Assembly (NCBI GenBank): GCA_050257395.1
Contig: JBLMWU010000283.1
Span: 1 to 39,328 of the forward strand
Direction of reading: 5' to 3'
DNA: 39,328 nucleotides
DNA from: JAIRTY01 sp050257395
GTDB lineage: Bacteria > Actinomycetota > Actinomycetes > Streptosporangiales > Streptosporangiaceae
The position numbers were made by a program, and so were the translations under genes. Below, in pieces: positions 20,856 through 27,895 of the stretch (position 1 is its first letter; each line of letters begins with the position of its first letter). The notes beneath the pieces were generated by a model. It had not been told where the DNA came from, searched no databases, and saw nothing but the letters and a program-made list of their open reading frames with translations.

Positions 20856-23363
20856 TCATGCCGCTGCCTCCCCGGCCGGCACCAGCAGTGTGACCGGCAG
20901 CCGCGCGGTCAGGGCGGCCACCGGCACCTGCGGCCCGGCGTGGGCGGTACCGGTGAGCACGTCCCGCCAGTCCCCGCCGGACGGCAGCGGCAGCACCGTG
21001 TCCCGCCAGCCGCCCGCGCGGCGCAGGGTGACCGGCAGCCTGGTCGCGACCGTGACGGCCCGGCCGCCACGGGCGAACGCGACCGCGTGGCCAGCCGCTG
21101 GCCCCGCCGCGGCCAGCGGCTGGTAGCGGCCGGCGAACCAGTCCGGATGCGCCCGGCGCAGCCGCAGCGCCCGCGAGGTCACCAGCAGCTTTCCGGCGTC
21201 CAGGAGGACCGCCTCCCCGGATGGGGAAGGATTTTCAGTCATAGCGACTGAAAATCCTTCACGATCATGGTCGAGCCCGGCCAGCAGCCGCTCCCGGGCG
21301 GCGAAGTCCACCGGGTGGCGGTTGTCCGGGTCGACGAGGGCGTAGCCGGCCAGTTCGCAGCCCTGGTACACGTCAGGCACCCCCGGCATGGTCAGCTGGA
21401 CCAGCTTGGCGCCGAGCGAGTTGACCCGGGCGTCCGGCGCCAGCCGGGCCACGAAGGCGGCGATCCGGCCGGCCAGCTGGGAGTCGGCCAGGGCCGCGCG
21501 GGCGAACGATTTCACGGCCGCCTCGTACCCGGCGTCCTGGCCCGTCCACGAGGTGCGGGTCTTGGCTTCGCGTGCGGCCTTGAGCAGGTAGCCGCACAGT
21601 CTGCCCGGATCGATGGGCCAGGCGCCGGCCAGGGTCTGCCACAGCAGGTATTCGGTGTCCGGCTCGGGCCCGGGTCCACCGGCGATCTCCTGCGCCCGGT
21701 CCCGCCAGGCTGCCACTTCGGCGGCCCAGTCCTGCGGGATCTCCGCCAGCACCGCCAGCCGGGCCCGCACGTCCTCCTGCCGCTTGGTGTCGTGGGTGGA
21801 CAGGGTGGTCATGGTGGCGGGCCAGTCCCGGGCGAGCCGCCCGGCGAAGGCGTGGAACTCCGCCGGGCTGATCGCGAGCCGGTCCGGCTCGCCGCCGACC
21901 TCGTTCCGCGACACCAGCCGCGACCAGCGGTAGAAGGCCGTGTCCTCCACGCCTTTGGCGATCAGCGGCCCGCAGGTCTGCTGGAAGCGCACGGCCAGCT
22001 CGTCCCCGTCCGCCCCGGCCGGGCCGCGCCCCAGCAGCAGCTCGCACAGCTCGTCCAGGACGCCGTGCCGGGCGGCGGGCAGCCGGCCACGGGCGGCCGC
22101 GGCGGCGCTGGCCATGGCGGCCTCCGCCTGCGGGCTGGCGGGCTCGCCAGGCACCACGTAGGCCCGGTACACGCTGAACGAGGCGAGCAGCTCGGTGAGC
22201 ACTTCCCGCAGGCCGGCCTCGCCGGCGCGGCCCAGAGCGGTGCCCGGCTGCGCCGTCCCCGCCAGCCCTGCCCGGCGGGCCAGCCGGGCCAGCCGGGTGA
22301 CCTCGGCGGCGAGCGAGCCGGTGGCGATCTGCCGCTTGGCGGCCAGGGCCACCCCGGCGAACCCGGCCGGGCCGCCGGTCAGGCTCGTGTACAGCCCGGT
22401 CAGGGGCGGGCCGCCGGCCGGGTCGGTGAACAGGCCGTCCACCATGCCGAGCGCGTCGTACCCGGTGGTGCCCGCGCACGGCCAGTCGCGGGGCAGTTCC
22501 TCGCCGCCGGTGAGGATCTTCTCCGCCACCACCCAGGCCCCGCCGGTGGCCTTGGCGAGCCGTTCCAGGTAGCCGCGCGGGTCGGCCAGGCCGTCCGGGT
22601 GGTCGATCCGCAGCGCGTCGATGAGCCCGTCGCCCAGCAGCCGCAGCAGCAGGCCGTGGGTGGCGGCGAACACGTCCGGGTCCTCGGCCCGCACGGCGAT
22701 GAGGCTGGTCACGTCGAAGAACCGCCGCCAGTTCAGGCTGGCCGCGGCCGACCGCCAGTCATCGAGCCGGTAATGCTGCGACGCGAGCAGCTCGGGCAGC
22801 GGCAGCCACGCGGTGCCGGGCCGGACCGGAAAGACGTGATCGAAGTAACGCAGCACCGGCTCGTCCGGCGCGACCCCGGCCACACCGTCACCGGCCGGGC
22901 CCACGCGCAGCTCGCTCAGGCAGTCCGCGGCCGGGCCGCCCAGCACCGGCAGCAGCATCCGGCCGCCGAGGGCGTCCCAGTCGATGTCGAACCAGTGCGC
23001 GAACCGCGAGTCCCGCCCGTCCCGCAGCACCGACCACAGCTGCTGGTTCAGGAATTCCGGCACCGGCACGGCCATGTGGTTGGGCACCACGTCCACCACC
23101 ACGCCGAGGCCGCGGGCGCGGAAGGCCGCCACCATGGCGCGGAAACCTTCCTCCCCGCCGAGGTCCGCCGACAGCCTTGTGTGGTCGACCACGTCGTACC
23201 CGTGCCGCGAACCCGGCGCAGCCTGCAGCACCGGCGACAGGTAGGCGTGGGTCACGCCCAGGCTGGCCAGGTGGCCGGCGACCCGGGCGGCATCGGCGAA
23301 CCCGAACCCGGGCTGCAGCTGGAGGCGGTAGGTGGAGGCGGGAGCGGGCGGGGCCTCAGGCAC
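20856..23363 (-). CDS. treY: Malto-oligosyltrehalose synthase
   Basis: Converts the reducing-end glucose of maltodextrin to a trehalose unit by intramolecular transglycosylation. Length is 835 residues. Motifs are STYRLQLQPGFGF at the N-terminus, DVVPNHMAV, nucleophile Asp254 (LRIDHPDGL) and Glu281 (VAEKIL). The start is a GTG overlapping the glgX stop by 8 bp; a longer reading with a low-complexity head lies inside glgX and is rejected. Near residues 701-713 the protein has EGFSVAMTENPSP, encoded by a perfect AT-rich palindrome (21226-21260). This segment is outside the catalytic barrel and looks like an in-frame insertion. Confidence 0.95.
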   Translation of the reverse strand: MPEAPPAPASTYRLQLQPGFGFADAARVAGHLASLGVTHAYLSPVLQAAPGSRHGYDVVDHTRLSADLGGEEGFRAMVAAFRARGLGVVVDVVPNHMAVPVPEFLNQQLWSVLRDGRDSRFAHWFDIDWDALGGRMLLPVLGGPAADCLSELRVGPAGDGVAGVAPDEPVLRYFDHVFPVRPGTAWLPLPELLASQHYRLDDWRSAAASLNWRRFFDVTSLIAVRAEDPDVFAATHGLLLRLLGDGLIDALRIDHPDGLADPRGYLERLAKATGGAWVVAEKILTGGEELPRDWPCAGTTGYDALGMVDGLFTDPAGGPPLTGLYTSLTGGPAGFAGVALAAKRQIATGSLAAEVTRLARLARRAGLAGTAQPGTALGRAGEAGLREVLTELLASFSVYRAYVVPGEPASPQAEAAMASAAAAARGRLPAARHGVLDELCELLLGRGPAGADGDELAVRFQQTCGPLIAKGVEDTAFYRWSRLVSRNEVGGEPDRLAISPAEFHAFAGRLARDWPATMTTLSTHDTKRQEDVRARLAVLAEIPQDWAAEVAAWRDRAQEIAGGPGPEPDTEYLLWQTLAGAWPIDPGRLCGYLLKAAREAKTRTSWTGQDAGYEAAVKSFARAALADSQLAGRIAAFVARLAPDARVNSLGAKLVQLTMPGVPDVYQGCELAGYALVDPDNRHPVDFAARERLLAGLDHDREGFSVAMTENPSPSGEAVLLDAGKLLVTSRALRLRRAHPDWFAGRYQPLAAAGPAAGHAVAFARGGRAVTVATRLPVTLRRAGGWRDTVLPLPSGGDWRDVLTGTAHAGPQVPVAALTARLPVTLLVPAGEAAA
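21226..21260. repeat. Perfect 35-bp palindromic element inside treY
   Basis: Two 15-base arms, GAAGGATTTTCAGTC and GACTGAAAATCCTTC, flank ATAGC. The element is about 40% GC in a gene around 70-75% GC. It keeps the frame and adds about a dozen residues to TreY near the C-terminal part. In the RNA it would form a very stable 15-bp stem. It resembles small mobile palindromic repeats (REP- or RPE-like), but no second copy is seen in this window. Confidence 0.8.
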
Positions 23364-25512
23364 GGCGCAGCAGCTGGACGGAGCGGCTGGCCATGCGGAG
23401 CAGGTCACCCGGCTTGGCGGCATCCGGCTGGTCGGGCGAGGGCTGCGGCTCCGCGGTGTCGAAGATCCGCTCCCACCGCTCGCCGTAGAGCGCGGGCGGG
23501 ACCACGAAGTCGAGGTCGCGCTCGCTCGCGTTGAACAGCAGCAGGAAGGAGTCGTCCCGGATCCGCTCGCCTCGCCGGTCCGGCTCGGTGATCGCGTCGC
23601 CGTTCAGGAACACCGTGAGCGACTTGGCGAAGCCCACCTCCCAGTCCTCGTCGGTCATCTCCGCCCCGGCCGGGGTGAACCAGGCGATGTCCCCCAGCTG
23701 CGACCGCACCCCGCGGATCGGCCTGCCGCGGAAGAACCGGCGGCGCCGGAACACCGGGTGCGCGGCCCGCAGCCGGATCAGCGTCGCGGCGAAATCGGGC
23801 AGGCCCTCGTGCGGGCCGGCCGGGCTGCCGGGCGCGGTGCCGGCGGCCCCGTCCGGCCAGTGCAGCCAGGACAGCTCGCTGTCCTGGCAGTAGGCGTTGT
23901 TGTTGCCGTGCTGGGTGCGGCCCATCTCGTCGCCGGCCAGCAGCATCGGCACGCCCTGGCTCAGCAGCAGGGTGACCAGGAAGTTGCGCTGCTGCCGCTG
24001 CCGGAGCGCCAGCACGGCCGGGTCGTCCGTGGGCCCCTCGGCGCCGCAGTTCCAGGACCGGTTGTCGTCGGTGCCGTCCCGGTTGCCCTCCCCGTTCGCC
24101 TCGTTGTGCTTGCCGTTGTAGGACACGAGGTCCGCCAGGGTGAACCCGTCATGGGCGGTGATGAAGTTGACCGAGGCCACCGGGCGGCGCCCGTCGTCCT
24201 GGTACAGGTCGCTGGAGCCGGTCAGCCGGGAGGCGAACTCCGGCAGGGTGGCGGGCTGGCCGCGCCAGAAGTCACGGACGGTGTCGCGGTACTTGCCGTT
24301 CCACTCGGTCCACAGCGGCGGGAAGTTGCCCACGTGGTAGCCGCCCTCGCCGACGTCCCAGGGCTCGGCGATGAGCTTGACCTGGGAGACCACCGGGTCC
24401 TGCTGGACCATGTCGAAGAATGCGCTGAGCCGGTCCACCTCGTGGAACTGCCGGGCCAGGGCGGCCGCGAGGTCGAACCGGAACCCGTCCACGTGCATCT
24501 CGGTCACCCAGTACCGCAGCGAGTCCATGATCATCTGCAGCACGTGCGGATGCCGCATCAGCAGGCTGTTGCCGGTGCCGGTGGTGTCCAGGTAGTGCCG
24601 CTGGTCGTCGTCGGCCAGCCGGTAGTAGGCGGTGTTGTCGATGCCCCGGAAGCACAGCGTGGGCCCCAGGTGGTTGCCTTCGGCGGTGTGGTTGTAGACG
24701 ACATCGAGGATGACCTCGATGCCCGCCTGGTGCAGGGTCCGGACCATCGCCCTGAACTCCTGCACCTGCTGGCCGCCGGTGCCCGAGGCCGCGAAGCCGT
24801 GGTGCGGGGCGAAGAACCCGATGGTGTTGTAGCCCCAGTAGTTCGCCAGCCCCCGGTCGGCCAGCACGCTGTCGCTGACGAACTGGTGCACCGGCATCAG
24901 CTCCACCGCGGTCACGCCGAGCCGCTGCAGGTGCTCGATGACCTCCGGGTGCGCCAGCCCCCGGTAGGTGCCCCGCTCGGACTCCGGCAGGGCCGGATGC
25001 AGCTTGGTGAGGCCGCGCACGTGCGCCTCGTAGATGACGGTCTCGTCGTAGGGGACCCGCGGCGACCGGTCCATGTCCCAGTCGAAGTACGGGTTGATGA
25101 CGACGCTGCGCGGCACGAACGGCGCGGAGTCGGCGTCGTTGCGCTCGTCCGGGTGGCCGAACGGGTAGGCGAACACCGCCGGGTCCCACCGCACCCCGCC
25201 GTCGATCGCCTTGGCGTACGGGTCCAGCAGCAGCTTGGCCGGGTTGCACCGGTGCCCCGCGGCCGGGTCATACGGGCCGTGCACCCGGTACCCGTACCGC
25301 TGGCCGGGGCTGATGCCGGGCAGGTAGCCGTGCCACACGAAGCCGTCGACCTCGCGCAGCGGCACCCGGGTCTCGGTGCCCTCCTCGCTGAACAGGCACA
25401 GTTCCACCCGCTCCGCGACCTCCGAGAACAGCGCGAAGTTGGTGCCCGCGCCGTCGAAGGTAGCCCCGAGTGGGTAGCTGCCGCCCGGCCACACAGCCGT
25501 TTCCGATGCCAA
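23356..25512 (-). CDS. glgX: Glycogen debranching enzyme GlgX (TreX)
   Basis: GH13 isoamylase-type enzyme of 718 residues that cleaves alpha-1,6 branches of glycogen or limit dextrin. It supplies linear malto-oligosaccharides to TreY and TreZ. Visible features: carbohydrate-binding N-domain (PLGATFDGAGTNFALFSEVA), Asp347 (VDGFRFDLAAAL, nucleophile), Glu383 (LIAEPWDVG, acid/base) and Asp455 (ITAHDGFTLADL). The start used is TTG with a weak GGACGGGGC ribosome site; a GTG six codons later (before WPGGSYPLG) is also reasonable. First gene of the trehalose operon. A debranching enzyme in this place is the common actinobacterial arrangement. Confidence 0.93.
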   Translation of the reverse strand: MASETAVWPGGSYPLGATFDGAGTNFALFSEVAERVELCLFSEEGTETRVPLREVDGFVWHGYLPGISPGQRYGYRVHGPYDPAAGHRCNPAKLLLDPYAKAIDGGVRWDPAVFAYPFGHPDERNDADSAPFVPRSVVINPYFDWDMDRSPRVPYDETVIYEAHVRGLTKLHPALPESERGTYRGLAHPEVIEHLQRLGVTAVELMPVHQFVSDSVLADRGLANYWGYNTIGFFAPHHGFAASGTGGQQVQEFRAMVRTLHQAGIEVILDVVYNHTAEGNHLGPTLCFRGIDNTAYYRLADDDQRHYLDTTGTGNSLLMRHPHVLQMIMDSLRYWVTEMHVDGFRFDLAAALARQFHEVDRLSAFFDMVQQDPVVSQVKLIAEPWDVGEGGYHVGNFPPLWTEWNGKYRDTVRDFWRGQPATLPEFASRLTGSSDLYQDDGRRPVASVNFITAHDGFTLADLVSYNGKHNEANGEGNRDGTDDNRSWNCGAEGPTDDPAVLALRQRQQRNFLVTLLLSQGVPMLLAGDEMGRTQHGNNNAYCQDSELSWLHWPDGAAGTAPGSPAGPHEGLPDFAATLIRLRAAHPVFRRRRFFRGRPIRGVRSQLGDIAWFTPAGAEMTDEDWEVGFAKSLTVFLNGDAITEPDRRGERIRDDSFLLLFNASERDLDFVVPPALYGERWERIFDTAEPQPSPDQPDAAKPGDLLRMASRSVQLLRRA

Positions 25513-25627
25513 GATGCCCCGTCCCGTCCTGTCCCGAGTCCCGCCCGCCCGGCGTCCAGGGTTCCCTACCGTGGCATGATCACTCCAACCGCGCGCGAGT
25601 CCCCCGGTTACGGGCGCCCGGTAATCC

Positions 25628-26467
25628 TCACACGGCGCGCCAGCGGGCCTCGCAGCAGGAGTAGACGCCGAACACGATCAGGCCGGCCGCGACCAGCACC
25701 AGCAGCCAGGGGCCGAACGGGGTGTGCGCCATGGCCCGCAGCGCCGAATCGACGCCCCGCGCCTGGCCCGGCTTGGCGTTCACGGCGGCGACCACCAGGA
25801 ACACCCCGACGGCGGCGAAGACCGCGCCGCGCGCGACCCCGCCGATCTGCCCGAGCCGGGTCACGGTGCGGCGCACCGCCGGCGAAACCCCGCCGAGCCG
25901 CAGCTGGCGCAGGAACTTCTTCTGCCAGTACTGCCAGGCCAGCGCCACCCCGGCCGCGGCGACCGCCAGCCCGATCACGGCGACCAGAACCTGGCCGCCC
26001 GGCTGGTGCAGCAGCGTGGCCGTCAGGTCCTTTGACTGGCTGTTGCTGGACGCGGGTGCGCCCAGGCCGAGCACGTACTTGAAGATAGTGAGGGCCAGCA
26101 GGCCGTAGATGACCGCCCGGCCGAGCGAGGCCAGCCGGGCGCCGGCCTTCCGGCCGCCGCTGCCCGCCGCGCCCCAGATCGCCTCGGACAGCCGCCACAG
26201 CGCCAGCCCGGCGAAGCCGATCGCGAGCAGCCACAGCAGCACGGCGCCGACCGGGTTGTTGGCGAGCAGCCGCAGCGCGCCCGCGCTGTCCGCCTGGTGG
26301 CCGGGGCTGCCGAAGGCGATCTGCAGCGCGATCCAGCCGACGATCGCGTAGATGACCCCGCGGGCCGCCAGGCCCGCCCGGGCCAGGCCGGTCATGACCG
26401 GGCTGCGCGCGGCCCGCCGCGCCGAGAGCCGGGTGCCGCGCATCCTCCACCGCGCCGGTGCCGCCAC
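25628..26467 (-). CDS. DUF1206 membrane protein
   Basis: Membrane protein of 279 residues. It shows the threefold DUF1206 pattern, GLARAGLAARGVIYAIVGWI, SLGRAVIYGLLALTIF and QIGGVARGAVFAAVGVFLVV, each a short amphipathic turn followed by a helix, giving six predicted transmembrane segments. A basic N-terminal tail (RRAARSP) and the end CCEARWRAV face the cytoplasm by the positive-inside rule. Function of the family is unknown. The GTG start is preceded by GGAGGAGGGGACA, a strong ribosome site. It follows the beta-glucosidase gene on the same strand after 81 bp that include a hairpin. Confidence 0.88.
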   Translation of the reverse strand: MAAPARWRMRGTRLSARRAARSPVMTGLARAGLAARGVIYAIVGWIALQIAFGSPGHQADSAGALRLLANNPVGAVLLWLLAIGFAGLALWRLSEAIWGAAGSGGRKAGARLASLGRAVIYGLLALTIFKYVLGLGAPASSNSQSKDLTATLLHQPGGQVLVAVIGLAVAAAGVALAWQYWQKKFLRQLRLGGVSPAVRRTVTRLGQIGGVARGAVFAAVGVFLVVAAVNAKPGQARGVDSALRAMAHTPFGPWLLVLVAAGLIVFGVYSCCEARWRAV

Positions 26468-26480
26468 TGTCCCCTCCTCC

Positions 26481-26502
26481 GGCCGGGGGACGCCACCCGG
26501 CC
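26481..26502. terminator. Hairpin after the beta-glucosidase gene
   Basis: GGCCGGG and CCCGGCC form a 7-bp stem with an 8-base loop in the 81-bp gap between the GH1 gene end and the DUF1206 start, both on the minus strand. It could stop the tex-GH1 transcript. There is no T tract. Confidence 0.4.
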
Positions 26503-26548
26503 AGCGGCTCAGTCTGTCCGGGTTTGCGAGGGTTAAACGCGCCGCAGC

Positions 26549-27895
26549 TCAGCGGGCCTGGCCGGCGATCAGGTCCGCGTACCAGCGGGCGCTGGCCTTG
26601 GGGATCCGCTCCTGGGTGCGGTAGTCCACGTACACCAGGCCGAACCGGGGCAGGTAGCCGAGCGCCCACTCGAAGTTGTCCAGCAGCGACCACACGTAGT
26701 ACCCGCGCAGGTCCACCCCGTCCGCGATGGCCGCCGCGGCTTCGGCGAAGTACCCGGCCAGGTAGTCCACCCGCTCGGTGTCGTTCACCCGGCCTTGCGG
26801 GTCGGGGTAGTCGTAGTAGCAGGCGCCGTTCTCGGTGAGGTACAGGGGCAGCGGCCCGTAGTCGCGGGTGACCCGGCGCAGCAGCCGCCCGAGCGCGGCG
26901 GGCTCCACCGCCCAGCCGAGATGGGTGACCGGCCCGGTGTGCGGCACCCGCCGCGCGCCGTACAGCGCGGCCGGGCCGGTGTCCGCGGCGATCCGCTGGT
27001 GCTGGTAGAAGTTCACGCCCAGGAAGTCCAGCGGCTGCGCGGCCACGGCCAGGTCGCCGGCGTCCAGCGCGGCCAGGTCGGCCCGCTCCGCGTACCACTC
27101 CAGCAGGTCGGCGGGGTAGCTGCCGCGCAGCACCGGGTCGAGGAACCACCGGTTCGCCTGCCCGTCCATCCGCGCGGCCGCGGCCACGTCGGCCGGGTCG
27201 TCCGAGGCCGGGGTCACGTCGCTCAGGTTGAGCGTGATGCCCACCCGGCCGCCGCCCGGCCCGGCCCGCAGCGCCTGCACCGCCAGCCCGTGCCCGAGCA
27301 GCAGGTGGTGGGCGGCGCGCAGGGCGGTGCCGAGGTCGGCCAGGCCGGGGGCGTGCCGGCCCTGCAGGTGCCCGGCGAACGCCGACACCCACGGCTCGTT
27401 GAGGGTGATCCACAGCGGCACCCGGTCGCCGAGCTCGCGGGCCACCGCGGCGGCGTAGTCGGCGAACCGGGCGGCGGTGTCCCGGGCCGGCCAGCCGCCC
27501 TGGTCCTGCAGGGCCTGCGGAAGGTCCCAGTGGTAGAGCGTCACCATCGGCTCGATGCCCCGGTTGTGCAGGCCGTCCAGCAGCCGCCGGTAGAAGTCCA
27601 GGCCCCGCTGGTTCACCGGGCCCTGGCCCGCGGGCAGCACCCGCGGCCAGGCGATGGAGAACCGGTAGGACCGGCAGCCGAGCCCGGCCAGCAGGTCCAG
27701 GTCCGCTTCCCACCGGTGGTAGTGGTCGCAGGCGATGTCGCCGTTGTCGCCCCGGTACACCGCACCCGGGGTGTGGCTGAACGTGTCCCAGATCGACGGC
27801 CCGCGGCCGTCCTCGGCAACGGCGCCCTCGATCTGGTAGGCCGCGGTCGCGGTGCCGAACAGGAATCCGGGCGGGAACGAGGGGAAAGCCGTCAC
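26549..27895 (-). CDS. GH1 beta-glucosidase
   Basis: Glycoside hydrolase family 1 enzyme of 448 residues, a complete beta/alpha barrel. Acid/base is Glu167 (LWITLNEPW) and nucleophile is Glu355 (LYLTENGACY). FPPGFLFGTATAAYQIEGAV near the start and RVDYLAGYFAEAAAAIADGV, YYVWSLLDNFEWALGY near the end are family signatures. No signal peptide is seen, so it should act in the cytoplasm on imported cellobiose or aryl/alkyl beta-glucosides. No sugar transporter is adjacent. The GTG start overlaps the tex stop (GTGA), so translation is coupled to that gene, an odd pairing for a sugar hydrolase. Confidence 0.94.
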   Translation of the reverse strand: MTAFPSFPPGFLFGTATAAYQIEGAVAEDGRGPSIWDTFSHTPGAVYRGDNGDIACDHYHRWEADLDLLAGLGCRSYRFSIAWPRVLPAGQGPVNQRGLDFYRRLLDGLHNRGIEPMVTLYHWDLPQALQDQGGWPARDTAARFADYAAAVARELGDRVPLWITLNEPWVSAFAGHLQGRHAPGLADLGTALRAAHHLLLGHGLAVQALRAGPGGGRVGITLNLSDVTPASDDPADVAAAARMDGQANRWFLDPVLRGSYPADLLEWYAERADLAALDAGDLAVAAQPLDFLGVNFYQHQRIAADTGPAALYGARRVPHTGPVTHLGWAVEPAALGRLLRRVTRDYGPLPLYLTENGACYYDYPDPQGRVNDTERVDYLAGYFAEAAAAIADGVDLRGYYVWSLLDNFEWALGYLPRFGLVYVDYRTQERIPKASARWYADLIAGQAR

